Source of the DNA: Nitrosomonadales bacterium
Lineage (GTDB): Bacteria; Pseudomonadota; Gammaproteobacteria; Burkholderiales; Gallionellaceae
Reading direction: 5' to 3'
DNA: 64,000 bases
Assembly: GCA_016214695.1 (NCBI GenBank)
Contig: JACRNY010000001.1
Coordinates: 682,001-746,000 of the forward strand
Positions within the stretch are counted from its first letter, which is position 1, and each line of letters starts with the position of its first letter. Below the pieces are notes generated by a model. That model did not search any database. It saw nothing but the letters and a program-made list of their open reading frames with translations, and was not told where the DNA came from. The translations under genes were made by a program, and so were the position numbers. Below, one piece after another: positions 1-9,481 of the stretch.

Positions 1-1
1 G

Positions 2-409
2 CTGGACTTCGGGCGTGTGGCGGTGATCATCCTCGCCGCGCTGCTGAGCTTCGCCCTGGTCGCGATCACCTTCAACACCATACGTCTGCAGATACTCACG
101 CGCCGCGAGGAGATCGAAGTGGCCAAGCTGATCGGCGCGACCGACGCCTTCATCCGCCGTCCCTTCCTCTATTTCGGCTTCACCCAGGGACTCCTGGGCG
201 GCGCCACTGCCTGGCTGCTCATCTCGGCAAGCCTGTTCCTGCTCAATCACACGCTCACCGGGCTGACCCAGCTCTATGCCAGCGATTTCAGCCTGCAGGG
301 CTTGTCCAGCGGAGACAGCTTTGCCCTGCTGGCTTTTTCTGCCTACCTGGGCTGGCTAGGCGCCTGGTTCTCGGTTTCGCAGCATCTGTGGCAGATCGAA
401 CCGCGCTGA
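2..409 (+). CDS. ftsX: Cell division protein FtsX, C-terminal part (5' end outside window)
   Basis: The frame is already open at the left edge, so only the last ~135 residues are present. FtsX is the membrane partner of the ATPase FtsE; the pair activates septal peptidoglycan hydrolases at division. The visible part has a membrane helix, then the strongly conserved FtsX stretch NTIRLQILTRREEIEVAKLI followed by GATDAFIRRPFLY, and two further hydrophobic segments (about residues 60-75 and 105-125 of the fragment). This is the standard FtsX C-terminal layout. ftsE would be expected just upstream, outside the window. The stop codon TGA is at 407-409. Confidence 0.93.
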   Translation: MDFGRVAVIILAALLSFALVAITFNTIRLQILTRREEIEVAKLIGATDAFIRRPFLYFGFTQGLLGGATAWLLISASLFLLNHTLTGLTQLYASDFSLQGLSSGDSFALLAFSAYLGWLGAWFSVSQHLWQIEPR

Positions 410-541
410 TCACAGCGGAAAAAACCGCGGCAAAACTGCGTTGTTTGACGCAAAATGCGAATCGGATTCCCGCATCGAAATCGGGCATCTTGTTCCGCAA
501 CACGGATGTGACAGCAAGCAGGCACCAATAAGGGAGACGGC

Positions 542-997
542 ATGGCGCGCATGGAATGGACCCAAGATCTGGAATCCGGTATTCCGGTCATCGATACGCA
601 GCACAGACGGCTCATCGATTTCATCAACGAGCTGGACGATGCCAACCGCACCGGCAATACCGAAGAAACCAACCATGTGATGGAAGGTCTGCTCAATTAC
701 ACGGTCACCCACTTCGAGTTCGAGGAGGCGCTGCAGGAAAGAGCCGGCTACCCGTACCTCAAGGCGCACCGGCGCATCCACGAGATATTCATGAAGAAGG
801 TCGCCGAGATCAGGGCGCGCGCCAATCAGGGCGAAAACGTCGCTCCGGTGTTGCTGCATATGCTGCAGGGCTGGCTGGCCAGCCATATCAAGGGAGAAGA
901 CCGCGACTACGTCGAGACGGTGAAAGCGATGCTGAACAGCGATGACAAGGAAGTTTCGAGCTGGCTGAACAACGCCATGAAGAAGTTCTTCAGCTGA
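542..997 (+). CDS. Bacteriohemerythrin (O2-binding diiron protein)
   Basis: A 151-residue single-domain hemerythrin, the usual length for bacterial forms. It binds O2 reversibly at a non-heme diiron centre and may store, deliver or sense oxygen. The ligand pattern is complete: WTQDLESGIPVIDTQHRRL near the N-terminus (first His), HFEFEE around residues 60-65, HRRIHEIF near 78-85, and HIKGEDRDY near 115-123. A ribosome site AGGGAG lies about 6 bases before the ATG. Transcription may be monocistronic: ftsX ends 130 bases upstream and the next gene is convergent. The neighbouring CZB-domain genes suggest a local redox/oxygen response theme, which is inference. Confidence 0.92.
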   Translation: MARMEWTQDLESGIPVIDTQHRRLIDFINELDDANRTGNTEETNHVMEGLLNYTVTHFEFEEALQERAGYPYLKAHRRIHEIFMKKVAEIRARANQGENVAPVLLHMLQGWLASHIKGEDRDYVETVKAMLNSDDKEVSSWLNNAMKKFFS

Positions 998-1004
998 CCC
1001 CGCC

Positions 1005-1439
1005 TCAGGCCTGATCGTGCAAGTGCTTGTTCAGCTCCGTCAGATCCTGGATGACCTCACGGGAGGCACGCGCATACTCCCCCCGCAACAGGGCTTCTGA
1101 CCCCGCCATATCTTTTTCCTGCACTTTCTTGACCACGGTGCCTGCCACAAAGTGGAAGTTGGCATGGTCGGAACGCAACTTCTGGAAACCTTCATCATCG
1201 TGGAAATATTTGAGCGCCGGGCCGTGTATCCACTTGCCCAGCACGCACTGGTCATCGCGGCAGATGACCATGGGATCCAGCACTTCCTGCGAGGTCCCGT
1301 CCAGGTAGCTCTGCAGACGCCCCTTCCATTTCATATGCGCTTCGATGCATTGGGGGATATCGATCTCGGAACGGATCGACTCGCGCACGTTCGTTTCGAT
1401 CTTCTTGTCCTGCCCGAACAACTTGGAAAAGAAACCCAT
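1005..1439 (-). CDS. Stand-alone CZB (chemoreceptor zinc-binding) domain protein
   Basis: A 144-residue cytosolic protein that is essentially one CZB domain. This domain binds zinc through a His/Cys set and in characterised proteins senses zinc or hypochlorous acid through the reactive Cys. Visible ligands are the His in IEAHMKWKGRL, the Cys in CVLGKW, and the HANFH pair. The C-terminal ~45 residues are helical and charged. The ATG at 1439 (MGFFSKLFG) is preceded by GAGGGA, whereas an in-frame ATG 15 bases upstream has no ribosome site. The gene is convergent with the hemerythrin gene, 7 bases apart. The partner is unknown. A regulator of a diguanylate cyclase or chemoreceptor is plausible by family precedent but not shown. 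Confidence 0.85.
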   Translation of the reverse strand: MGFFSKLFGQDKKIETNVRESIRSEIDIPQCIEAHMKWKGRLQSYLDGTSQEVLDPMVICRDDQCVLGKWIHGPALKYFHDDEGFQKLRSDHANFHFVAGTVVKKVQEKDMAGSEALLRGEYARASREVIQDLTELNKHLHDQA

Positions 1440-1578
1440 GGCTCCATCCCTCATATATGTTTCATACGCTGCAGACCTGTCCGTTCTACAGACGGGATTT
1501 TATAACCAAGTATGACTATTCAAGTCAACCGGAATTTGTTCCAAAACAACAAGCTGGAGCAAGAGAGGGGGATCCCCC

Positions 1579-2928
1579 TTAACGCCCCGCCACCGTCATT
1601 TTTTCTATCAGAATCGAGCCGCACTGGCGCGAGCCCTGCACGACGACATCATTGCCGATGGCGGCGATGTCGCGGAACATGTCCTTCAGATTGCCGGCGA
1701 TGGTGATCTCGTGCACCGGATACTGGATCTCGCCGTGTTCGACCCAGAAGCCGGCTGCACCGCGCGAATAATCGCCGGTGACGTTGTTGACGCCGTGGCC
1801 AAGCAGTTCGGTGACCAGCAATCCGCGTCCCATGCTCTTCAGCAAGCCGGAGAAATCCTGCTGCCTGCTGGAACCCAGGATGAGGTTGTGATTGCCGCCG
1901 GCATTGCCGGTAGTCTGCAAACCGAGTTTTCGCGCCGAATAGCTGCCGAGGAAATAGCCGCGCAAGACGCCGCTGTCGATGATGCGCCGGTTGCGCACCC
2001 GCACCCCCTCCTCATCGAACGGACCGGAAGCCAGGCCGCGCGGGATGTCCGGCACATCGGAAAGATCGATGTGCGAAGCGAACACCTGCTTATCCAGATG
2101 ATCGAGCAGGAAGGACGATTTGCGATAGAGGCTGCCCCCGCTCACCGCTCCGACGAAATGTCCCAGCAGACTTGCCGCGACCGGCGCTTCGAACAGCACC
2201 GGAACCTGCATGGTGTCGAGCTTGCGCGCGTTCAGCCGGCGCACGGTACGTTCCGCCGCGATGCGCCCGATCTCCTCGACCCGCAATATCTCGCGCGCAT
2301 CGCGCGCCACGCTGTACCAATAGTCGCGCTCCATCGCGTCGTCCTTGCCGGCGATCACGGAGCAGCTGATGCTGTGGCGGGAGCTGGGATAGCCGCCGAT
2401 GAAACCCAGACTGTTGGCCTGGATGAACATCCCTTCGTGCACGTTCACCGTCGCACCTTCCGAATTGCGGATGCGCTTGTCGGAGCGCATGGCGGCATAC
2501 TCGCATTCGCGCGCCAGCGCTATCGCCTGTTCCACTTCCAGCGACCACGGGTGATACAGATCGAGATCCGGAAACTCGGTGGCGAGCTGGTCGGCGTCCG
2601 GCAGGCCGGCGCAGTCGTCCTCTGCGGTGTAGCGCGCGATGTTAAGCGCGGCATCGACGGTGTCGTGCACCGCCTGCATCGAGAAGTCCGAGGTGCTGGC
2701 ATTGCCGCGGCGCTGGCCAAGATAGACCGAGACGCTCACGCCCTTGTCGCGGTTGTATTCGATGGTTTCAACCTCGCCCTGGCGTACCGTGACGGTCTGA
2801 CCGAAGCCTTCCGACACTTCGGTCGCACAGGCGGTCGCCCCCTGTTTGCGCGCGTAGGCAAGGATATCCGTTGCGAGTTGCTGCAGGGTGTCGGCACTGT
2901 GCGACACTTTTGGAACATGCGTGTTCAT
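1579..2928 (-). CDS. pmbA: Metalloprotease-like protein PmbA (TldE)
   Basis: A 449-residue TldE/PmbA family member, near full family length. With TldD it forms a heterodimeric cytosolic protease that acts on unfolded or modified peptides; TldD carries the catalytic zinc site and TldE supports it. Family signatures are ARKQGATACATEVSE near the N-terminus, a central YSVARDAREI region, and the C-terminal glycine-rich block containing TGNAGGNHNL and GHGVNNVTGDYSRGAAGFW. The ATG at 2928 (MNTHVPKV) is chosen because the upstream 13 codons are unlike the family. It is divergent from darP with a 68-base gap, an arrangement conserved in proteobacteria. tldD is not in the window. Confidence 0.94.
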   Translation of the reverse strand: MNTHVPKVSHSADTLQQLATDILAYARKQGATACATEVSEGFGQTVTVRQGEVETIEYNRDKGVSVSVYLGQRRGNASTSDFSMQAVHDTVDAALNIARYTAEDDCAGLPDADQLATEFPDLDLYHPWSLEVEQAIALARECEYAAMRSDKRIRNSEGATVNVHEGMFIQANSLGFIGGYPSSRHSISCSVIAGKDDAMERDYWYSVARDAREILRVEEIGRIAAERTVRRLNARKLDTMQVPVLFEAPVAASLLGHFVGAVSGGSLYRKSSFLLDHLDKQVFASHIDLSDVPDIPRGLASGPFDEEGVRVRNRRIIDSGVLRGYFLGSYSARKLGLQTTGNAGGNHNLILGSSRQQDFSGLLKSMGRGLLVTELLGHGVNNVTGDYSRGAAGFWVEHGEIQYPVHEITIAGNLKDMFRDIAAIGNDVVVQGSRQCGSILIEKMTVAGR

Positions 2929-2996
2929 AAAAATTCGGGCGGCTGGTTCGTCGGGAGGCGCTATCATAGCAACATCCGCCGAACCTTACCGATACC

Positions 2997-3518
2997 ATGA
3001 ACCCGCGCCAACCCCACCACGACGAGCCCGAAGAAGAGCTGCCACCCAGCAAGACCAAGATCAAGAAGCAGATGCTCGAACTGCAGGATCTGGGCAAGAC
3101 TCTCACTGCCCTGTCCAACGAGAAGCTGCGCGAACTCAATCTGGAAGAAAACCTGCTCGAAGCCATCCTGGAGTACAAGCGCATCACCAAGTTCGGCGCA
3201 CTCAGCCGCCAGTTGCAGTACATCGGCCGTCTCATGCGCGACGTGGAACCCGCCCCCATCATGGCGAAGCTGGATGCCTGGAACGGCGTCTCGCGCCAGC
3301 ACACGGCCTGGCTGCACCAGGTCGAACATTGGCGCGACCGACTGCTGGAACAGCCGGATGCGCTCACCGAACTGCTGGCCGCACACCCGGAAGCGGATGC
3401 CCAGCGACTGCGCGCGCTGATCCGCAATGCACAAAAGGAAAGGGAGGCTGCGAAGCCTCCCAAGTCCTACCGCGAACTGTTCCAGGTATTGCGCGAAATC
3501 ATTCCCGAGCCGCAATAG
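2997..3518 (+). CDS. darP: Ribosome-associated assembly protein DarP (YjgA, DUF615)
   Basis: A 173-residue DUF615/YjgA protein. The E. coli homologue associates with late 50S precursors and helps mature the peptidyl-transferase centre. Visible hallmarks are an acidic N-terminus (DEPEEELPPSKT), then KTKIKKQMLELQDLGKTL, the conserved central KFGALSRQLQYIGRLMRD, and a C-terminal YRELFQVLREI. Length and organisation match the family. It is divergent from pmbA as in many gamma- and betaproteobacteria. It ends six bases before the stop of the convergent chemoreceptor gene. Confidence 0.93.
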   Translation: MNPRQPHHDEPEEELPPSKTKIKKQMLELQDLGKTLTALSNEKLRELNLEENLLEAILEYKRITKFGALSRQLQYIGRLMRDVEPAPIMAKLDAWNGVSRQHTAWLHQVEHWRDRLLEQPDALTELLAAHPEADAQRLRALIRNAQKEREAAKPPKSYRELFQVLREIIPEPQ

Positions 3519-3523
3519 TCCGG

Positions 3524-4993
3524 CTACCCCGCCCTGAGCATGTGGGGATGCTTCTCGGTGACGAGCTTGTCGATCGCCGTCATCACTTCCAGGCTCGCCT
3601 CCTCGGCACACTGGAGCGACTCGAAGATCTTGTCCTGCACCGCTTCATCGCGCTCCCACTTCTGCCCCAGCAGCTGCGTCATGTCATGGATACAGCTGTG
3701 CACCTTGCTGTGCGGCTGGGCCAAGCCGCGATAGGAAGGGAGTTCGCCGAACACATCCCTGGCCGGCCCCTCGTACCACTTGCCCAGGCGGCAGTTATGG
3801 TGATCCACAGTCACCGCCTTCATGAAATCCTCATGCCCGGGCTCGCTGATCAGCACATAGGCCCGCTGCTTGTAGATGACGTGATCGACCTTGACCAGGG
3901 AAGCAAAGCTGAGATCCTGCGCATAGCGCGCGCCGGACAATGTGGTGACTGCCGATTCGTAGAACTGGCCGAACTTCTGCTCCAATCGGCCGATCACCCC
4001 CTGGGACGAGTTGGCGATCTCATGCATCGCTTCGGAATCGACCAGCATCTTGGCAGCTTCGCTCTGCAGCATCTGCATGATGCGGCCGATCGATTCGGAA
4101 GCATTCTTGGTGTTCTCGGCCAGTTTGCGCACTTCGTCCGCCACCACGGCGAAACCGCGCCCCGCCTCACCGGCCCGTGCCGCCTCGATGGCCGCATTCA
4201 GTGCCAGCAGGTTGGTCTGGTCGGCTATGGAGTTGATCAGCCCGACCGCTTTGTTGATCTCCGAGCTGCGCGCATTGAGCTGCGTGATGGCCGTGTTCGC
4301 ATGATTGACCCTTTCGACGATGCCGGACAGGCGCGCCACCACATCCTTGACCGAGGCACGGCTCTCTTCGGCATCTTCACGCGTACGCCGTGACAAAGCC
4401 GCCAGCTGCTCCATGTTGTCGGTGATGACCTTCAGATCCTGCTGGTTCGATACCAGGTTCTTGAGCAGGTTTTCGGTGTTCAGATGGTGTGCACGCGACA
4501 GCATCTTGGTGCGCATCGCCCCCAGTTTCTGGCCGGCCATCCCGTCCAGCAGGATGTTCTGGTTCTCCAGCCCCTTCCTGAAGCCGCCACGCAGCCCCCC
4601 GGGCATCGCCTGACGGCCAAAGTTGCCCGAGAGATTGGCACGGAAGCTGGTCTCCTGTTCGCGGAAGAATGTGTTCAACTGGTCCAGCATATCGTTGACG
4701 CTCCAGCACAGCATGCTGATCTCATCGCGCCCGTCGGCGATCCCGGTCACCCGGCTGTTGAACTTTCCCTGCGCGACCTCGTCGACCACGCTCTTCAGTC
4801 TTGAGACCGGCGCGAGCCATTTGCGCACCAGCCATTGCCCGCCTGCCGACACGGCGATGCTGACCAGCAGGAAAACGACCATGAAAGCATGGATGCCGTA
4901 CACGGCAAAACTGGTCAGGATGATGACCAGCGTGCCGAAGGTGAACGACCATAACAGCGCGGAAAATCTAAATTGCAAGGACGAGTTCGTCAT
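3524..4993 (-). CDS. Methyl-accepting chemotaxis protein with C-terminal CZB domain
   Basis: A 489-residue chemoreceptor lacking a periplasmic sensor. Two closely spaced membrane helices at about residues 10-55 are followed by a HAMP region (ending near 110), a long helical linker, and the conserved signalling hairpin ([10 protein letters not shown]-like region, then [38 protein letters not shown]). A C-terminal CZB domain has the VDHV His, CRLGKW, and the PHSKVHSC His/Cys set. Input is probably cytoplasmic, from zinc/oxidant binding at the CZB domain and perhaps from the adjacent PAS protein. Its start overlaps the end of the upstream PAS gene by 26 bases, implying translational coupling. 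An in-frame ATG 18 bases upstream is possible. Confidence 0.9.
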   Translation of the reverse strand: MTNSSLQFRFSALLWSFTFGTLVIILTSFAVYGIHAFMVVFLLVSIAVSAGGQWLVRKWLAPVSRLKSVVDEVAQGKFNSRVTGIADGRDEISMLCWSVNDMLDQLNTFFREQETSFRANLSGNFGRQAMPGGLRGGFRKGLENQNILLDGMAGQKLGAMRTKMLSRAHHLNTENLLKNLVSNQQDLKVITDNMEQLAALSRRTREDAEESRASVKDVVARLSGIVERVNHANTAITQLNARSSEINKAVGLINSIADQTNLLALNAAIEAARAGEAGRGFAVVADEVRKLAENTKNASESIGRIMQMLQSEAAKMLVDSEAMHEIANSSQGVIGRLEQKFGQFYESAVTTLSGARYAQDLSFASLVKVDHVIYKQRAYVLISEPGHEDFMKAVTVDHHNCRLGKWYEGPARDVFGELPSYRGLAQPHSKVHSCIHDMTQLLGQKWERDEAVQDKIFESLQCAEEASLEVMTAIDKLVTEKHPHMLRAG

Positions 4994-5486
4994 AGCCGAG
5001 TCCCTTCTCATTCAAAATATCGACCAGTACCCTGGTGGAAGCGGCGATGGCATTCGCCGCGCCGGCCTTGCGTTCCGCCTCCAGCATGGCGGCATACAAA
5101 GCGCTTGCCGCCTGCACCCCGCTCTGTTTCGGCTTGCGGCGCACCGAGAAGTAACCGGTCACATTGCCGGACGAATCGTAAGTCGGTGTGACATTGGTGA
5201 ACACCCAATAGAAACTGCCGTCCTTTGCCATATTCTTCACGTAGGCAAAGCATTCCTCTTTTTTCTGTATCTTGTCCCACAGCAATTTGAAGACCGCGCG
5301 CGGCATATCGGGATGTCGGATGATATTGTGCTGGGAACCCAGCAACTCGCTCTCGCTGTAGCCGGAATACTCGATGAAGATGCGATTCCCGTAAGTGATG
5401 ATCCCTTTCAGGTCGGTCATGGAGACGATAAAATCCCCCTCCCTCATCACCTTTTCGACAGAAGTCGGTGTGACGTCTCGTTTCAT
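4968..5486 (-). CDS. PAS-domain protein, Aer-like sensory half
   Basis: A 172-residue protein made of one PAS domain plus a short helical tail. The PAS part has the aerotaxis-receptor pattern: [17 protein letters not shown], then [26 protein letters not shown] and [15 protein letters not shown], followed by GYFSVRRKP. In Aer proteins this fold binds FAD and reports redox state, and the PHPDMP-type loop is typical. The ATG at 5486 has a strong AGGAGGGAG ribosome site; an ATG 13 codons upstream does not. There is no membrane segment and no signalling hairpin. Both reside in the overlapping downstream chemoreceptor gene, so the two genes look like a split aerotaxis receptor (inference). FAD binding is not proven by sequence. 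Confidence 0.88.
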   Translation of the reverse strand: MKRDVTPTSVEKVMREGDFIVSMTDLKGIITYGNRIFIEYSGYSESELLGSQHNIIRHPDMPRAVFKLLWDKIQKKEECFAYVKNMAKDGSFYWVFTNVTPTYDSSGNVTGYFSVRRKPKQSGVQAASALYAAMLEAERKAGAANAIAASTRVLVDILNEKGLGYDELVLAI

Positions 5487-5605
5487 TGCTCCCTCCTGGA
5501 TACTGCTAGTTATTATGACTGCCATATTCTTATCGGCACCCTTAGTGCCTTGGACTGCATGATAATCGAATACCCCTTATCCATACCCGTAGTAAAAAGG
5601 AAAAA

Positions 5606-6298
5606 ATGACCTCTATTCTTCCCCATATCACCCTGGAAACCGGCCCCGCACCCGAGCACAGCATCATCTGGCTGCACGGCCTGGGTGCCGACGGCGAGGA
5701 TTTCGTCCCTGTCGCGGAAGAGATGAATCTTCCCGTCCCGGTCCGCTACATCTTCCCGCATGCACCGATGCGCCCGGTGACCATCAACGGCGGCTATGTG
5801 ATGCGCGCCTGGTACGACATCCTGGCCGCCGCCCCGTCGGCGGAGATCGCCGACAGTATCGGCAGGATGGAAGACGCGGAAGGCATCCGCGCCTCGCGGC
5901 ACGAGGTCGGGAAGTTGATCGAACAGGAACATCAGCGCGGCATCGCAATGCACAACATCATCCTCGCCGGATTCTCGCAAGGCGGGGCGGTCGCCCTGCA
6001 TGCCGGTTTGCGTTACGGGGAGAGACTGGGGGGGATACTGGCGCTTTCGACCTATCTGCCGCTGATGCAGTCCTTGCCGTCCGAAGCGCACGCCAGCAAC
6101 AGGGATACCCCCATCTTCATGGCGCACGGCCAGTTCGATCCGGTGATCCCCTACGCTTTCGGGCGTGCTTCAGCAGAAGAGTTGATGCGAGAAGGTTACC
6201 GGCTGGAATGGCACGGCTATGCGATGCCGCACTCGGTATGCCAGGAGGAAATACAGGACATCGAGCGATGGCTAAGGGAACGACTGGCTAGGCGATGA
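5606..6298 (+). CDS. Alpha/beta-hydrolase carboxylesterase (phospholipase/thioesterase family)
   Basis: A 230-residue cytosolic esterase of the small carboxylesterase/acyl-protein-thioesterase family, which hydrolyses short acyl esters. The oxyanion loop is WLHGLGADG (residues 22-30). The nucleophile is Ser124 in GFSQGG, the acid is Asp178 in HGQFDPV, and the base is His209 in AMPHS. All three are in the right order and spacing. The ATG has an AAGGAAA ribosome site. It overlaps by 11 bases the 3' end of the convergent hypothetical gene. The physiological substrate cannot be told from sequence. Confidence 0.92.
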   Translation: MTSILPHITLETGPAPEHSIIWLHGLGADGEDFVPVAEEMNLPVPVRYIFPHAPMRPVTINGGYVMRAWYDILAAAPSAEIADSIGRMEDAEGIRASRHEVGKLIEQEHQRGIAMHNIILAGFSQGGAVALHAGLRYGERLGGILALSTYLPLMQSLPSEAHASNRDTPIFMAHGQFDPVIPYAFGRASAEELMREGYRLEWHGYAMPHSVCQEEIQDIERWLRERLARR

Positions 6299-7838
6299 CA
6301 TCCTCGGTCGAGGTTTCCTGCTCCATGCGGCGATAACGCGCAAGATCGTAGTCCTCCCCGCTTTCCACCAGCGCCAGCGGCAGCAACAGGTAGCTCTTGC
6401 CGTCCATGTCCATGTTCATGCTGCGACTGAGCGAGAAGGTGTTGGGTTTCATCAGCAGCCACGCCTCACCGCTGGTGTCGGCAGGACGGTTCAGGTACAT
6501 GGCGACCTCGATCTCCTTTTCAGTCTCCGCCGAGATGATACGGTCCGCCAGAGAGACGCCGACGATCTGTGTGCTCAGCACCTCTACGCCGATATGCAGG
6601 TTGTTCTTGTCGTCGCGGCTGAGGCGGCGCACGATGCCCGCCCCCCAGTTCCGGACGTTCTCGGGTCTGCTGCCGATCAGCGAGCCGATCCTGACCCCCT
6701 CGGCACGCGGAACCGGAATCACGCTGCGGAAACCGGTTGCGCTGATGTCTTCGACCTCCCACGTCTCGCCCTCTTCTGCGCTCATGAAGTTCAGGCCGAT
6801 ATCGGCCTGTTCCAGCATCTTGAAGAATCCGTTGGCCACTTTCAGGTTCACGCTGATCTTGCGACGCGGATTGCGGCGCGTCGGCAAAGGCTGTGTCAGA
6901 TTGTCGATCAGGCGGCGCAGAATGTCGCGCACCAGATCCGTCTCGTAGGTCGCGCCGCAGAAACTGACATCGTCCGGCACGATGCCCTTCTCCAGCGTCA
7001 GGAGCAAACCGCCCAGCTGTTTCAGCGCATCGCCCACCGTGAGGAAACGCAATGAAGGATGCACGGTGGCATCGCCCGCGAGGCGCATCGGCGGGGTCGG
7101 CTGCGACAGGTCGAACACGAACAGGCCATTGCCGTTGTACTTGTCGTCCAGACGCAGCCCTTTGCCGGCATAGGCAAGCAGCCGCTCGGTGATGTGCTCC
7201 TGCAGGGGACTCAACACCCCGGCACTGACGCCGTACCAGGCCAGCAGCGTTGCGAATTCCTGGGCGACCGTGGTGCTTCCTGTCGTTCCCGGATACTGGG
7301 CGACGGTGTTGTGCTGATATCCATGCGTCTCGGCATGGCCGAAGAAATCGGAAAGGTGATTCCAGAGTCCGGGTTCGATCAGGGCATAACGCGCCACCGA
7401 CATCTTCAAGCGCCCCGACAGCGCAGCGATGCCGCGCACGCCCACGATCGCCAGCTCCGTTTTGATCCCGGAGGCTCCGCGCCCGCCGTTGCGGTAACGG
7501 TTCAGCACATCGTGGTGCGCCAGTTCGCTGTGGGTATAGAAAGTATTCAGCACCGTCCACAGCCGGTTCTCCTGGAACTTCGAGAGCGGCTGCATGGTGA
7601 AATAGTCGCGCGTCAACTTGCGCAGATGGGGTTGTGCGGCCTCATCGAACATGCGCAGCACAGTGAATTCATGATCCAGACGGAACTCATCCGCCAGCTC
7701 GACGATGGATTCTATCCAGCCGCTGATCTCCTGCACGGCGTTAAGAGAATCGTTCTTCGGGACTTCATCCAGTATCTGCTGCGCCGATTTGATGTCGGCC
7801 AGCGGGTGGTCCGATTTTCTTCCAAATATCCCCAACAT
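6288..7838 (-). CDS. Conserved hypothetical protein with possible C-terminal PilZ-like domain
   Basis: A 516-residue soluble protein without signal peptide or membrane helices. I do not recognise a named gene. The first ~330 residues are helical, containing FTMQPLSKFQENRLW. A beta-rich part (about residues 365-450) has a domain resembling PilZ-like folds: EVEDISATGFRSVIP, then RIGSLIGSRPE and VRRLSRDDKNNLHIGVEVLS. The combination of R..R residues before this block (PTRRNPRRKISVNL) and the D-x-S-x-x-G string is what makes a c-di-GMP-binding PilZ domain plausible. The first residue is either the GTG at 7841 or the ATG at 7838; GGGAGG precedes both. A role in c-di-GMP signalling would fit the GGDEF gene nearby, but that is inference. 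Confidence 0.6.
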   Translation of the reverse strand: MLGIFGRKSDHPLADIKSAQQILDEVPKNDSLNAVQEISGWIESIVELADEFRLDHEFTVLRMFDEAAQPHLRKLTRDYFTMQPLSKFQENRLWTVLNTFYTHSELAHHDVLNRYRNGGRGASGIKTELAIVGVRGIAALSGRLKMSVARYALIEPGLWNHLSDFFGHAETHGYQHNTVAQYPGTTGSTTVAQEFATLLAWYGVSAGVLSPLQEHITERLLAYAGKGLRLDDKYNGNGLFVFDLSQPTPPMRLAGDATVHPSLRFLTVGDALKQLGGLLLTLEKGIVPDDVSFCGATYETDLVRDILRRLIDNLTQPLPTRRNPRRKISVNLKVANGFFKMLEQADIGLNFMSAEEGETWEVEDISATGFRSVIPVPRAEGVRIGSLIGSRPENVRNWGAGIVRRLSRDDKNNLHIGVEVLSTQIVGVSLADRIISAETEKEIEVAMYLNRPADTSGEAWLLMKPNTFSLSRSMNMDMDGKSYLLLPLALVESGEDYDLARYRRMEQETSTEDVIA

Positions 7839-7930
7839 CACGCCTCCCAGCGCCCTTACGCCGCATATGGACGTAATATAAGCATAAATCCGCTACCGTG
7901 ACCATATGCCAGACGACCTATAACCCCCAG

Positions 7931-8632
7931 ATGATCCCGTTCCTGCCACCCGACTCTGCCTTTCCACCGCTGTGCCAAGCCCTGCGTTCACCCAACGGTT
8001 TGCTGGCGGCCGGCGGAGACCTCTCCGTTGCGCGGCTGCTGGAAGCCTATCGCCACGGCATCTTCCCGTGGTTCAGCGATGGCGAGCCTATCCTGTGGTG
8101 GAGTCCCGATCCGCGCATGGTGCTCATCCCCGGCGAGATCAGGATCTCCAGGTCCTTGCGCAAGACCCTGCGCAACGGCCGCCATGAGATACGCGTCGAC
8201 AGCGCTTTCGAGCAGGTCATGCGCGCCTGTGCCGCGCCGCGCGAAGGCGCCAACGGGACCTGGATCCACGAAGGCATGATCGCCGCGTACTGCGAACTGC
8301 ACCGGCTGGGATATGCGCACTCGGTGGAAACCTGGATGGAAAACCAGCTGGTAGGCGGATTGTATGGGGTGAGCATCGGTCGCATGTTCTATGGTGAGTC
8401 GATGTTCAGCCACCGCAGCGACGCCTCCAAGATCGCACTCTCATACCTGTGCGCGCAACTGGACAGCTGGGGTTTCGGTATGATCGATTGCCAGATGAAC
8501 ACCTCGCACCTGGCTTCGCTTGGCGCCAGGGAGATCCAGCGCGATGAGTTTGTTGCTCGCCTGCAAGTGCTGACGGCGCAACCCGGAATACCCTCACCGT
8601 GGCAGTTCGGGCGCCACTTCAGAACGGCCTAG
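7931..8632 (+). CDS. aat: Leucyl/phenylalanyl-tRNA-protein transferase
   Basis: A 233-residue Aat enzyme. It transfers Leu or Phe from aminoacyl-tRNA to N-terminal Lys/Arg of proteins, marking them for ClpS-ClpAP (N-end rule). The family start is [10 protein letters not shown]. Conserved blocks follow: [74 protein letters not shown] and the [10 protein letters not shown] motif. The ATG at 7931 matches the family N-terminus; a GTG at 7898 in frame would add 11 unlike residues. The partner bpt transferase, which tags other residues for the same degradation route, lies 1 kb downstream. Confidence 0.95.
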   Translation: MIPFLPPDSAFPPLCQALRSPNGLLAAGGDLSVARLLEAYRHGIFPWFSDGEPILWWSPDPRMVLIPGEIRISRSLRKTLRNGRHEIRVDSAFEQVMRACAAPREGANGTWIHEGMIAAYCELHRLGYAHSVETWMENQLVGGLYGVSIGRMFYGESMFSHRSDASKIALSYLCAQLDSWGFGMIDCQMNTSHLASLGAREIQRDEFVARLQVLTAQPGIPSPWQFGRHFRTA

Positions 8633-9481
8633 TCATTGGATGGCGACACAATTCCGCCCCTGATGCTTGGCGTCATACAACGCCATATCGGCACGGGCAT
8701 AGATGCTCTCTTGTGTGTCGCGATCCTCGAAGTCGCTGATCCCGATACTGACGGTGAGCTTCCCCACCTCGGGTAGCGGATGCGACTCGATCATCAGGCG
8801 TATCTTCTCGGCAAGAGATTTGGCCTGTTTCGCATCCGTCTCTGCCGCCAACAAGCAGAATTCCTCGCCGCCGACGCGGAACATCTGGTCAGAATTCCGG
8901 ATCGAGGATCTGATTTGATCGCAAATGATGCGTAACACGCGATCGCCGATCTGGTGACCGAACTGATCGTTGATACGCTTGAAATGGTCAATATCTATCA
9001 TCAGCAATGCAAACATATGCTGGTGACGGTTTGCCTTGGAAAGGGCGATATTGAGAGATTCGTGGAATTTTCGGCGATTGAACACACCTGTGAGCGGATC
9101 AACCACCACAAGCAGTTCCAATTTCCGCCTCATCTCCTCCAGCTGCTCGTTGTTTTCCCGCAGCTCGCGCTGGATCCGCTCGGCGCGATCCAGCAACAGC
9201 GCCGCATACACACCGAAAGAGACCAGCAAGACAGAGACCAGCACACGCATCCACAGCTCGACCGGCTCCGGCCGCAGAAGTGCCATATAAAAAGAACTGG
9301 CCTCATCGAATATCATGAAGTCGACCCATGCATCCAGCAGCCAGAACGCCGGCACCAACGAGAGCGCCCCCCATACCAGCCTTCTGGAGTTCCTGCCCAG
9401 CGCGGAAAACGAGCTGAAACAAACACCCAGCGCACCGCTCGACCCCAAGTCCAAAGTATTCGGTATCTGCTGTATAGACAT
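8633..9481 (-). CDS. Membrane diguanylate cyclase (GGDEF)
   Basis: A 282-residue protein with two N-terminal hydrophobic helices (about residues 28-50 and 72-95), a short coiled coil (ERIQRELRENNEQLEEMRRK), then a complete GGDEF domain. The active site reads RVGGEEF. An RxxD inhibitory site (RNSD) lies five residues before it, so product inhibition is likely. DPLTGVFNRRKF and DIDHFKRINDQFGH are canonical. It should make cyclic di-GMP from GTP in response to a membrane cue. The stop abuts that of convergent aat. The upstream 150 bases to bpt form a divergent promoter region. Confidence 0.93.
   Translation of the reverse strand: MSIQQIPNTLDLGSSGALGVCFSSFSALGRNSRRLVWGALSLVPAFWLLDAWVDFMIFDEASSFYMALLRPEPVELWMRVLVSVLLVSFGVYAALLLDRAERIQRELRENNEQLEEMRRKLELLVVVDPLTGVFNRRKFHESLNIALSKANRHQHMFALLMIDIDHFKRINDQFGHQIGDRVLRIICDQIRSSIRNSDQMFRVGGEEFCLLAAETDAKQAKSLAEKIRLMIESHPLPEVGKLTVSIGISDFEDRDTQESIYARADMALYDAKHQGRNCVAIQ

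Noticed and set aside
1711-3000. 429-codon open frame on the plus strand
   Set aside because: Antisense to pmbA; no homology signal and no ribosome site.
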